Source: Fragum whitleyi
Lineage: Eukaryota > Mollusca > Bivalvia > Cardiida > Cardiidae
NCBI GenBank assembly: GCA_948146395.1
Contig: OX411543.1
Span: 48,956,517-49,020,516, forward strand
Reading direction: 5' to 3'
Length of the DNA stretch: 64,000 bases
Shown here: positions 60,201-64,000 of the stretch, one piece after another
Layout: each line of letters opens with the position of its first letter
Numbering within the stretch: position 1 is the stretch's first letter
The notes under the pieces: generated by a model
Told to the model about the DNA's origin: nothing
Databases searched by the model: none
The model's input: the letters and a program-made list of their open reading frames with translations, nothing else
Made by a program: the position numbers and the translations under genes

Positions 60201-63003
60201 CTGTGTATGGAAATTCCTGTAGGATCTTAATAGGTTTTAAATAAAGCAGTACCTCTTTAGATTCAATTTAGTATCTCTAAAGGCTTCTCTCTACAAAATC
60301 ACTGTTTGTATCGTTAAATGCATGTTACTAGCATTCTTCATCAAGTGAAGATAATGAAAATTACCCTTTAAAAACACAAAAATATTTTGGAATGTCTATA
60401 CGAGCGAATTTTTGATCGGCGTAAGATTGTCGAGACTTGAGAGCAAAAACAAAGCTTGTGTCTTTACACTGTAAAGACAGATACCATGTTTTTGATTTAA
60501 ACCTTCGCTATTGCAACTTGTAGTAATTTGCCGGAAATGTGTGTTTATTGAGGTCGTGAACTCTTGAACTTTTACACACCCCTGATTGGCCATAGCACAA
60601 GTGATGATCTACTACGATTTTACCTGCCTTCTTATGAATGAAGTCTTTGATTATAAGTTACGAAAGGTCAAGTTTACAAACGAATGGAATGTTCCTGCCG
60701 TATTTTTCATATTAAATACGCCCTAGCGCGATGCAAAACGTCGTGGGGGTGCTATTATTTCAGACTCTTTTACTTAATTAAAAAAAATTACGTATTTTGG
60801 TACCAGTTAAGCAAACTGTTAACATGTTCGTAATTATCGATTGAAATACGTACGCTACCCAATACGCTTTTCTATTTATCTATTAAGGCTATACATTTAA
60901 AAAATAAAATAAAATTTTAGCTAATGAATTGTAATTCTGTCATTTAAAGTCATCTATCGAAATACGGTCACCCTCGACCATTAATTGCAGCTTTCAAAAG
61001 CAAGTGATTGTGTTAGCAGAAGCCGAGATTAATATTATTGTTATTATTTGTACAAGGTAGGAAGTTCCAGATGATGCAATATTCAATGTTCCGCTACCGA
61101 TGGACAAAGCGGTCTAATAAATCATTACCTATTCACGTATGCAATAAATAATCATGTATTAAATCCTAAAATTTCGTGATGTGTAAATGCACCCGGTACA
61201 TGAAATGAAAGTGTTTCGTAGTGAAAACGCAACATGTCTAGAGCTAGCTGGGTCACCGCGTGTCGGCACCCTTTGAAGTCCCCAGATTCTTGCAAGCGGC
61301 AATGTTGCTTTTGAAATAAGTCACACACGAGATTTTACAGGGGTTTTCCTATTTTAACAGTATGAATTGTGACTAGGATTTAATGATTTGACTCGGATAT
61401 TTTGTATATTTGCAGAAGGTGAAATGATTTCAGAAATATTTTCGTAACAACGAAATGGGGTTTTGTTCGCATGTGACTTATGAAGAATAACGAGAAATAG
61501 TTTTAATTTTTTGTTAAATTTTAACCTTTCGCAATTCCGGAAGAGTGCGCGATTTAGGACGCGCTAGTTTTTCAGATGTTGAACAATCTTTTAATGACGC
61601 AACCAGCCTTATCCTGATAGGAATTTAAGAGAGTTAACCCACAATCTACTGAACATTACGTCTGTGAGAAATTAAATTCGAGACCAGATTTTTCACCACG
61701 GACCGTGGACCGTTGGATGTCGTTGATCGTATAGTCAAGGCCCTGGGAATCGTATGTATGGGGGTGCGTTTATTAGGGAGGGCGCGTCTAAATTCTCATT
61801 GAAACATAAACACACACCACTTGACCGTGACCAACCTTGATATGAAGTAAAATTTAACCAATTGCTAGACAACTTATGTTTTCTTTTCTCTAGGCTTATC
61901 ACTCTCTGTCTATCGGTCTGTCTCTGTCTGTCACTCTCTCTACCTTTCTTTTCCTCTCTTTCTCTTTCTTTGAATTTAGAATTTTGACGAGACACTTTCC
62001 CTTGATTATTTTTTACATTTATACTTTCTCTTTTCTCAACGAATTCAATATATCACTTTAGAATGCCAACAGATTCGTTCACCATCAGTACTTTCAGTGC
62101 TTTGATTTTACCCACTGTGAGGTCCATGGTCAAGTGGTTTGGACAGTGGTTTGAGGCTGGAAGTTGTATGGATTAAATCCTAGCTGGACCATGGGAATTT
62201 TTCTAAGCTAAACCTTTAAACCACATTGTTCCTGTCCACCTGGGAGTAAAGATGGATTCCTAGCCAGTGAGAGTCTAAAGTGCAGAAGGGTGGGGGGGGG
62301 GGTGCACTATGTGTAAACGGTCAACTTGTAATTGGATTATCAGAGGTTAAAGTGTAAGTTCATGTGAATAAGTTTGAATGAAAACTAGACTATAAAACAA
62401 AACTTTGTCTTCAAAAAATATCTAAACTGGTTTTATAGTACCAATTCTGTCTTGAGACATTGGATATGCATATCCTACCAAAGAGGATTATTTGGAGGTA
62501 TATTTCTATGTACTCTAAGTGCATAGTATTAAGGGAGGCAGGTTTTGCATACCCAGACGCAAAAATAAGTAGCCAGGACCCTCCCATAGACTCTGTGGAG
62601 CTCAACTTCTGAAAAGAATTGAAGACTGCTTTAAACAGTCTTCAATTCTTTCTTGAAGTTGAGCCCAAAATATTAATATACTTCCTTTAATTTCTTTACC
62701 TTTAACCTGGATTATAGCTCTTAATATATAAAATACAAGATTATAGCCAGAAAGAAATAGTATATACCTAAAGCAGGGACTCCCAAAATTCAAAAAAGGA
62801 CCCCTAAGATCCCAATAATTGAGTCCTTAGAAATATAGGCAGTTACTGTTTTGCACTGAGGTATCATTATTCTGTTTCAGGGATGTGCCATGTCATTTGG
62901 ATATTGCGCCACTTCCCATCTGGATGCTGTGTTGACCAAACTGGAGACAGTCACAAAAACAGACATGTCACAGAAAAAATCTGGCATCCTCAGTTTTATG
63001 AAG
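33206..63003 (+). CDS. MROH1: MROH1, maestro HEAT-like repeat protein family member 1 (5' part, 19 exons; continues past window)
   Basis: Nineteen exons with GT-AG borders join in one frame for 2,247 nt (749 codons). The product is a chain of HEAT-type helical repeats. Family landmarks include DVVPEWQMAASDVLVALGKK, TMLPMLGLAKHDNMRWVFV, IFSAYDVIFTDWIQSKDPKL, LRLAIVEALGHMTHLMAPHR, NEVLRCYQII, VMAMGHHSYLELEGGSQMIE, NFLYKCIGIIMRKSTKK and CAMSFGYCATSHLDAVLTKL. Vertebrate MROH1 is about 1,640 residues, so this is a little under half; the rest lies beyond 64000. HEAT-repeat proteins act as scaffolds; mammalian MROH1 has been linked to lysosomes and WASH-dependent actin. Nothing in the sequence tests that role here. 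The ATG follows an apparent acceptor at 33191, so a 5'UTR exon may lie upstream. No frameshift or in-frame stop is seen in the 19 exons. Confidence 0.92.
33774..34285. mobile_element. Foldback element with another element inserted in its left arm
   Basis: Outer arms: GATGGCGTCATCCAGAGGTA...GTAGCTAACACGGGTTGGGA and TCCCAACCCGTGTTAGCTAC...GGCGTCATC. The right part continues as a strong hairpin around TTTTATCACAATATATATTATAGACTATAA (read on the minus strand). The left arm stops at ATTACCATA and resumes after the insertion at 33846-34116. Confidence 0.85.
33846..34116. mobile_element. Inserted element with CAAGGGCGTAGCT ends
   Basis: Ends CAAGGGCGTAGCT and AGCTACGCCTATG form an imperfect inverted repeat; CCATA is duplicated at 33841-33845 and 34117-34121. 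The body contains ATCGCCTTTATCCTATATAT. A truncated relative is at 23565-23768. Confidence 0.82.
34837..34982 (+). CDS. MROH1: MROH1 exon 2
   Basis: Begins in phase 1 after TATATTTTACAG. Encodes EMTFALIEAAYDRNGDCKQI, then a segment ending in SSCHKYLQKHTK: the first HEAT-like helices, corresponding to the human ALLDA...EYLRQHDK region. Donor AAG|GTTAGA, phase 0. Confidence 0.92.
35015..35150. repeat. Foldback L, copy 1
   Basis: ACTGTTCACAAATCATACCC, TGCTTTGCA facing TGCAAAGCA, GGGTATGATGTGAAAACAGT. Relatives at 58598-58722 and 59516-59647 share the CCCTGCTTTGCA core and GGATGACAAAA ends. Confidence 0.78.
35581..35818. mobile_element. TTAA-flanked (piggyBac-like) MITE, copy 2
   Basis: CCCTTGTCATGCTGAACCCG to TTCAACATGACAAGGG between TTAA at 35577-35580 and 35819-35822. 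Lies in MROH1 intron 2. Confidence 0.87.
35895..36089. mobile_element. TTAA-flanked (piggyBac-like) MITE, copy 3, opposite orientation
   Basis: CCCTAGTCATGCTGAA to TTCAGCAGGACAAGGG with TTAA at 35891-35894 and 36090-36093. The internal sequence is inverted relative to copy 2, only about 75 bp away. Confidence 0.86.
36353..36484 (+). CDS. MROH1: MROH1 exon 3
   Basis: 44 codons from LPEGHRVAVLQSMERIINER to ITQASNELTESK, phase 0 on both sides. Acceptor TTCTGCATTTCAG, donor AAAG|GTTAAT. Corresponds to the human HPHRA...LLRAMEAVV...ASTELTRTK segment. Confidence 0.93.
37220..37256 (+). pseudogene. Decayed partial copy of MROH1 exon 4
   Basis: Behind AAGTTCAG, the bases GTAGTCCCAGAATTGCAGAC match GTAGTCCCAGAATGGCAGAT of exon 4. 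The reading RVVPELQTAESCEI then stop parallels DVVPEWQMAASDVL. Homology fades after about 37 bp and other repeat sequence follows. It lies 558 bp upstream of exon 4. Confidence 0.7.
37509..37548. repeat. Perfect short hairpin
   Basis: CTTAATTTTTGAGAATG, six-base loop, CATTCTCAAAAATTAAG. In MROH1 intron 3, between the exon 4 relic and exon 4. Confidence 0.92.
37778..37940 (+). CDS. MROH1: MROH1 exon 4
   Basis: Encodes DVVPEWQMAASDVLVALGKK through PHFYIVQTIANLTSAN plus one base. Acceptor TGTGTTCAG, donor AATG|GTAAGT. Closely parallels the human DVVWEWQQAASSVLVAVG segment. A decayed copy of its first ~37 bases lies at 37220-37256. Confidence 0.94.
38571..38785. repeat. Repeat E with GGGGACCATTTGGG ends
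   Basis: AAAGGGGACCATTTGGGTAG at the left faces TTCCCAAATGGTCCGTTTTC at the right; the middle has GACCCTAGTCAGACTGTGAA. A second copy is at 56192-56430 and a partial one at 44097-44330. Confidence 0.75.
39044..39142 (+). CDS. MROH1: MROH1 exon 5
   Basis: With the carried G reads VYAMVPHQAALLGTMLPMLG then LAKHDNMRWVFVT plus one base; donor ACTG|GTAAGT. The 3' 62 bases and the donor are the first unit of a 7-copy tandem array. Only the first unit is preceded by a matching acceptor (GTTCTAG) and the VYAMVPHQ part. Confidence 0.92.
39081..39787 (+). repeat. 101-102-bp tandem array carrying the MROH1 exon-5 donor, 7 units
   Basis: Units start near AACCATGTT and contain AATGTTAGGATTGGCAAAAC, ATGAGATGGGTGTTTGTCAC, a donor-like site and ATGTCTATACCATGGTG. 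The GTTAGG anchor recurs at spacings of 101, 102, 101, 101, 102 and 102. Units 1, 3 and 4 have a consensus GGTAAGT donor; units 2, 5 and 6 have GGTTAAGT; unit 7 has GGTTAGT. Unit 1 is the 3' end of the real exon. Reading on from unit 1 meets TAA at the end of the unit. Confidence 0.96.
39788..41016. other. MROH1 intron 5 remainder
   Basis: Contains diverged units with AAGGTCATGGGTCAAGGTCA and TGTGCCATTTAAAAGAAC (40090-40570), related to sequence at 13880-14380. No exon. Confidence 0.5.
41017..41168 (+). CDS. MROH1: MROH1 exon 6
   Basis: Encodes AISKFSEAVIEYLANIDKAP through IFSAYDVIFTDWIQSKDPK. Acceptor TTGTTACAG, donor AAG|GTCAGT, phase 0 exit. Strong match to the family's FSE...YLAN...FSAYDVLF segment. 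Confidence 0.94.
41990..42130. repeat. Foldback K, copy 1
   Basis: GTAATACCAAATTTACAAAT...ACAGATAAAAACGAGGC...GTTTTTATCTTTGTAAGATG. Related copies at 43440-43560 and 45740-45850 share ACAGATAAAAACTC and its inverse. All three lie in neighbouring MROH1 introns. Confidence 0.72.
42253..42393 (+). CDS. MROH1: MROH1 exon 7
   Basis: 47 codons, LRLAIVEALGHMTHLMAPHR through LGLYKRHSEQFHVTQ, phase 0 on both sides. Acceptor TCTGTTTTACAG, donor CAA|GTAAGT. One of the best conserved segments of the family. Confidence 0.95.
42577..42814. mobile_element. MITE with GAGCCTGTG ends, copy 3
   Basis: GAGCCAGTGTGTGACATTTC to GGAAATGTCTCACATTGGCTC with AAAT duplicated on both sides (42573-42576, 42815-42818). 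In MROH1 intron 7. Confidence 0.87.
43058..43296. mobile_element. MITE with GAGCCTGTG ends, copy 4
   Basis: GAGCCAGTGTGTGACATTTC to GGAAATTTCATGCACAGGCTC; the flanks AATT and AAAT are not an exact duplication. Lies 243 bp after copy 3 in the same intron and orientation. Confidence 0.82.
43592..43680 (+). pseudogene. MROH1 exon 8 duplicate, copy a (donor missing)
   Basis: After an acceptor-like TATATTTCAG the sequence reads GLDIVKDAFCEVDSTILKTH then LEHVLNALL, clearly related to exon 8 and uninterrupted. Where the true exon has CCTCAG|GTAAAT this copy runs into GTATTTTACAG, the acceptor-like start of copy b, so it has no donor in the right place. A cryptic GTATTT at 43680 would shift the frame. 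Confidence 0.85.
43692..43829 (+). pseudogene. MROH1 exon 8 duplicate, copy b (split by a 76-bp hairpin)
   Basis: GTTCTGGATGCCATTT before the hairpin and GGAAAGCATCATCATCCTTC after it align with GTGCTGGATACCATTT and GGAAGGCAGCACCATCCTTG of exon 8. The copy follows TTTTACAG (43684-43691) and is broken by a palindromic insertion at 43717-43792. It is decayed and lacks a donor. Its boundaries are approximate. Confidence 0.7.
43717..43792. mobile_element. 76-bp hairpin element, copy 3
   Basis: TGATTGCTTAGCACAAAACA...CCTATAAACATATAGGCAGT...GCTAAGCCATCA, again 76 bp. It interrupts copy b of the duplicated MROH1 exon 8, so its insertion post-dates that duplication. Confidence 0.88.
43855..43947 (+). 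CDS. MROH1: MROH1 exon 8 (intact copy of a triplicated exon)
   Basis: 31 codons, GLSNVLDTICKEGSTILEPY then LEQVLNALFPQ, phase 0 on both sides. Acceptor ATATTTCAG, donor CAG|GTAAAT. Of the three tandem copies only this one has both a good acceptor and a good donor, so it is called as the functional exon. Confidence 0.9.
44708..44870. repeat. Foldback of ~160 bp in MROH1 intron 8
   Basis: ATATTACATACTTAGTGTAT...AAATATCTAAC pairs with the inverse of TTAGATATTTTCTTGTATAC...TAGTATGTATTATATA; the tip is GAGAATTGATAATTATC facing AATTATCAATTCTC. Confidence 0.85.
44937..45015 (+). CDS. MROH1: MROH1 exon 9
   Basis: VFAPIDMNNPLSIKNHNEVL then RCYQII plus one base. Acceptor TTATTCCTACAG, donor ATTG|GTAAGA. 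Matches the family's CAPV...NQKEVLRCF segment. Confidence 0.93.
45052..45344 (+). mobile_element. Pearl-like element, type G, copy 1 (short)
   Basis: Head GTCCCCCGCCATTCGGTGAA with TCCATCCTTCCATCCTTCC, body AAAGTATAAAAGCTATCAAC, tail GGCGGGGGATGGCCATGTCC and hairpin GGCCATGTCCAACATGGCC, then CTTG. In MROH1 intron 9. Confidence 0.78.
45872..46402. mobile_element. MITE with GAGCCTGTG-like ends, copy 5, split by a TTAA MITE
   Basis: The left part (ACATGTGACATTTCCTATAA, GCACAAAGC...ACTATGCACTATGTAGA) and right terminus (GGAAATGTCACTCACAGGTTC) belong to this family. The piece 46143-46377 is an inserted TTAA MITE. The right end lies about 15 nt before MROH1 exon 10. The left boundary is degraded. 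Confidence 0.7.
46143..46377. mobile_element. TTAA-flanked (piggyBac-like) MITE, copy 4, nested
   Basis: CCCTTGTCATGCTGAACCTA to TTCAGCATGACAAGGG; left TTAA at 46139-46142, right flank TTAT. It interrupts another MITE, whose right end (GGAAATGTCACTCACAGGTT) resumes at 46382. Confidence 0.83.
46419..46532 (+). CDS. MROH1: MROH1 exon 10
   Basis: ARSFSSKLTGVLLQKLDHSN, then EKTKIGILTIFKHLINAA plus one base. Acceptor TTTCTCATTTCAG, donor GCAA|GTAAGG. The end of a MITE-like element lies about 15 nt before the exon. Confidence 0.93.
46881..46954 (+). CDS. MROH1: MROH1 exon 11
   Basis: TTYMEDKREVILSGLKSTSQ then ENSNK. Acceptor TGTTTATTACAG, donor AAA|GTAAAT, phase 0 exit. Matches the human AAQMEDKKPFILSSMR segment. 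Confidence 0.92.
47308..47425. repeat. Foldback in MROH1 intron 11
   Basis: GTTTGTTGATTTCAT...AACTAAAAACCTTTCCACAC facing GTGTGATAAGGTTCTTAGTT...ATGAAATCAACAAATAC. Confidence 0.85.
47759..47881 (+). CDS. MROH1: MROH1 exon 12
   Basis: 41 codons, VKKAIAMVVMAMGHHSYLEL then EGGSQMIEFIVAQCALKDDP and T. Acceptor TATCCTCAG, donor ACT|GTATGT. The GHHSYLE..GG..MIEFIV motif is highly conserved in the family. Confidence 0.94.
48407..48646. mobile_element. TTAA-flanked (piggyBac-like) MITE, copy 5
   Basis: CCCTTGTCATGCTGAACCCG to TTCAGCATGACCAGGG between TTAA at 48403-48406 and 48647-48650. In MROH1 intron 12. Confidence 0.87.
48840..48947 (+). CDS. MROH1: MROH1 exon 13
   Basis: 36 codons, GTRLPTDPEFVTNKELRQMC then DHVLQLLTNTVEGLEH. 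Acceptor TGTTTATTTCAG, donor CAC|GTAAGT, phase 0 on both sides. Confidence 0.92.
49304..49980 (+). mobile_element. Pearl-like element, type G, copy 2, with ~160-bp units
   Basis: Head ATCCCCCGCCGTTTTCAGGG, TCCGTCATTCC repeats, then three ~160-bp units (TAATAGCTATCAACTTGAAA, CATGCAAGAGAAGTGCAGTG), tail GTGGGGGATGGCCATGTCCA, ACATGGCTCTTG. In MROH1 intron 13. Confidence 0.8.
50716..50921. mobile_element. MITE with GAGCCTGTG-like ends, copy 6
   Basis: GACCCTGTGCGTGACATTTC to GGAAATCTCACTCACAGGATC with ATTT on both sides. The middle is inverted or rearranged relative to the other copies. In MROH1 intron 13. Confidence 0.78.
51019..51163 (+). CDS. MROH1: MROH1 exon 14
   Basis: VLWPLLLELFIHENYTEASG through NNVKNFEFEYEMQ plus one base. 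Acceptor TTATGTTGTAG, donor CAAG|GTAATC. Matches the human VLWPYLLQFL segment. The 6-kb intron that follows is the largest in the visible gene. Confidence 0.93.
51164..52828. other. MROH1 intron 14, left part
   Basis: No repeat boundary or exon that I can support; scattered AT-rich sequence. Confidence 0.5.
52829..54312 (+). mobile_element. Pearl-like element, type F, with ~175-bp array (8 units)
   Basis: Head AACAAGAGCTGTCGCAGTAC, tail TACGCTGACACTGACGCCGG. Between them GCTGATATTATGGTCACAGA recurs near 52953, 53129, 53303, 53452, 53623, 53799, 53976 and 54152. Units read ...AAAACTTAACCAAGATTTCT, AAGTCCGAAAAGGGTTAAAA. It fills part of the 6-kb intron 14 of MROH1; minus-strand open frames within it are not genes. 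Confidence 0.85.
54313..56191. other. MROH1 intron 14, middle part
   Basis: AT-rich, with two A-rich tracts near 55835 and 55870. No exon or repeat pair recognised. Confidence 0.5.
56192..56430. repeat. Repeat E, copy 2
   Basis: AAAGGGACCATCAAGGAAGT, GATTCTAGTCAGACGGCACG, CCCAGATGGTCCTTTATTAC. Same order of blocks as 38571-38785. In MROH1 intron 14. Confidence 0.72.
57149..57189 (+). CDS. MROH1: MROH1 exon 15 (small)
   Basis: Only 41 nt: VNLPKSTALMARLM. Acceptor TTTGCAG, donor ATG|GTATGT. Phases fit both neighbours and the human ASLPSPYAVTGRLL segment, which supports this micro-exon. A pearl-like element starts about 16 bp beyond the donor. Confidence 0.88.
57206..57512 (+). mobile_element. 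Short pearl-like element, type H, copy 2
   Basis: TATGCTCCTGCATTGAAAGA at the start, TGTCTGTTTGTCCATCTGTC, AAGGTCATCTGTCAAGGTCA, and a tail with TTGGGGGTCATTTGTGTTTC. Diverged copy beginning 16 bp after the MROH1 exon 15 donor. Confidence 0.72.
58598..58722. repeat. Foldback L, copy 2
   Basis: GGATGACAAAAAGTGCAAAC, AATTATACCCTGCTATG facing GGGGTATAATTTGCAAAGAG, TTTTGTCATCC. Ends 42 bp before MROH1 exon 16. Confidence 0.78.
58765..58906 (+). CDS. MROH1: MROH1 exon 16
   Basis: TLAGRPLNGRNRGVHVLNLM, then a segment ending VELWDTVIPKLIQYLE plus one base. Acceptor TTCATTCACCAG, donor GAAG|GTAAGG. Matches the human AAALRLLSVLHPNIH...W...VPLLLGYLDE region. Confidence 0.93.
58998..59238. mobile_element. 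TTAA-flanked (piggyBac-like) MITE, copy 6
   Basis: TTAA at 58994-58997, then CACTTGTCATGCTGAA, ending TTAGCATGACAAGGT before TTAA at 59239-59242. Orientation opposite to copy 5. In MROH1 intron 16. Confidence 0.8.
59343..59506 (+). CDS. MROH1: MROH1 exon 17
   Basis: DPEKQDNWSQKSWEDLMCKM through IKLFSKYPEEK. Acceptor GCTTGTTTTAG, donor AAG|GTAATA, phase 0 exit. Confidence 0.93.
59516..59647. repeat. Foldback L, copy 3
   Basis: GCCCTGCATTTAAGATGCAA...ATTATGCCCTACTTTGCA facing TGCAAAGCAGGGTAACATTT...AAACAGGGC. Begins 10 bp after the MROH1 exon 17 donor. Confidence 0.75.
60048..60167 (+). CDS. MROH1: MROH1 exon 18
   Basis: 40 codons, NFLYKCIGIIMRKSTKKDFV then NKMLDLIFSTVKHTDQMERE. Acceptor ATTATTTTGCAG, donor GAG|GTAGGT. 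NFLYKCIG is identical to the human start of this segment. Confidence 0.95.
60168..62549. other. MROH1 intron 18
   Basis: Includes a CpG-richer stretch (60700-61320), a pyrimidine-rich CTCTCT/TCTGTC tract at about 61895-61970 and a G10 run near 62291. No coding exon was found; the frame joins from 60167 to 62881. Confidence 0.5.
62550..62830. repeat. Repeat J with hairpin; inverted relative at 6930-7240
   Basis: GAGCTCAACTTCTGAAAAGA, ATTGAAGACTGCTTTAAACAGTCTTCAAT, TTCTTGAAGTTGAGC forms a hairpin (62600-62665); AGTAGCCAGGACCCTCCCAT and AAAAGGACCCCTAAGATCCC flank it. The same blocks occur in reverse order at 6930-7240 (GAAGACTGTTTAGAACAGTCTTC there). Confidence 0.75.
62832..62866. mobile_element. 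Half of a 76-bp hairpin element
   Basis: ATATAGGCAGTTACTGTTTT then GCACTGAGGTATCA matches only the right arm of the hairpin family. It ends 14 nt before MROH1 exon 19. Confidence 0.65.
62881..63003 (+). CDS. MROH1: MROH1 exon 19 (last exon visible)
   Basis: 41 codons, GCAMSFGYCATSHLDAVLTK then LETVTKTDMSQKKSGILSFM and K. Acceptor TTCTGTTTCAG, donor AAG|GTAAAG, phase 0. The coding frame stays open, so the gene continues past the window. No convincing next exon was found in 63004-64000. Confidence 0.93.
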
Positions 63004-64000
63004 GTAAAGTGATTTCTACTTAACAATCTTTACTGCAACAACAACAATTAATCTGATTTTATTTCAGCTTTGACAAATCAAGCAAATTCTAATTACTCAA
63101 ACCCTTGAAAGCCAACATAAACAAGGGCCATTTGTTACATACCCATCTGCCTTACATACATCCGAGGTATGTTGCAGTTTACGAAAATGGCCGAGTGATG
63201 TTCCGAATGGTTCTTGTCTATACCTGGCAACAGTTATTTTTGGTTTTGGTTGCTCCATATTCGTATAATGGCTGTGTTTATAGTACAATAGCAAATCTAA
63301 TGAAGAATTCAAAGCCCAATATATGTTGTGTCTTTTTAGCCTGACATAGATGTAATACCTATTTATTTACAAGGAGACAGTAAGGGTAAGGATCAGATGC
63401 CAATGTGAAACGTCAAGACCACAATTATAATATGATTTTATTGTCCCCTATTTATTAAACCTCTTTTTTTATAATGTTCAAAGAATCATGGCCCAGTTGT
63501 GTTTTGCTATGGTTTTTGGTGGACGTTTACCTTCACCAGTGTTAATACCACGTTTGAAAAATCCTGTCAGATGTTAATAGGTTTTCAAAACAGTAGTGCT
63601 CACTAAGATTCAATTTACTCTTTTTCAAGAATTGTATCAGTCAGAAAACTATGCATTTTAAAAGTGGAGTGAAACAAGGATTCCACATAACTTGTTGAAA
63701 CCTTCAAGACATCTTTTAAGTGTGAAATCATATGCAATTCTGAGATCGGGTGAACGTTTTGCTTGCGAAGAACTACTTTTCGGGCAGAGTGAGTAATTTG
63801 CCCCTTGTTTCCCAATGGTCTATGAGAGGTCACTCATGGAATGGAATTACTGGAATGGTAACCTCCCCTGACACTGCTAAGGTATAAAAAACAATAGCCA
63901 ATTAATGGAAATATAGAACAGCAATTTCAAGTGAGTGATCAAAGATCAATTACATTGAAAATGATAGGAGATAACAGTTTCTCGAACCTCACTCTTTCTT
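63004..64000. other. MROH1 intron 19, incomplete
   Basis: Carries an inverted piece of repeat M at 63134-63220 (ATCCGAGGTATGTTGCAGTT). I looked for the next MROH1 exon and found none I could support. Confidence 0.5.

Noticed and set aside
63370..63395. Possible tiny MROH1 exon 20 (GAGACAGTAAG before GGTAAG)
   Set aside because: Too short and without clear family match; phase fit alone is not enough.

Overview
The window is animal nuclear DNA: AT-rich, with intron-split genes, SINEs with tRNA-like heads and many DNA-transposon derivatives. The dominant repeats have a GTCCGTC-rich head, an internal tandem array of about 140-175 bp units, and a 3' hairpin followed by CTAG or CTTG. They resemble the pearl/HINE (Helitron-like) elements described from bivalve molluscs, so a bivalve is the best guess. 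This is inferred from repeat style, not from a species match.

Two conserved genes can be rebuilt exon by exon, both on the + strand. The first (coding exons 6189-12926) is SUB1, the transcriptional coactivator PC4/p15: four coding exons join in frame to 122 codons plus stop. The second (33206-63003, continuing past the right edge) is MROH1, a large HEAT-repeat protein: 19 exons join in frame over 749 codons, roughly the N-terminal half of the family's usual length. About 20 kb of repeats separates them. No other protein-coding gene is supported.

Layout: 1-5900, pearl-like elements, one interrupted by another copy and by a SINE; 6181-12926, SUB1 with MITE-filled introns, a 1.4-kb hAT-type element, and a 43-bp minisatellite abutting its last exon; 13-18 kb, foldbacks, a large inverted repeat and nested pearl-like elements with a 164-bp array; 18.7-25.6 kb, a second SINE and three more pearl-like blocks; 25.6-33 kb, mixed repeats, a LINE relic and a long GA microsatellite; 33.2-64 kb, MROH1 with introns of 0.35-6 kb holding MITEs, hairpins and pearl-like elements.

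The most unusual theme is local duplication of exon edges. SUB1's last acceptor is copied ten times in the 43-bp minisatellite, and a diverged but still open last-exon copy lies 2.6 kb upstream. In MROH1, the exon-5 donor and preceding coding sequence are copied in a 101-102-bp array, exon 8 is present about three times in tandem, and exon 4 has a decayed partial copy upstream. Only one copy in each set reads correctly into the conserved protein; the others would truncate it or cannot be spliced normally.
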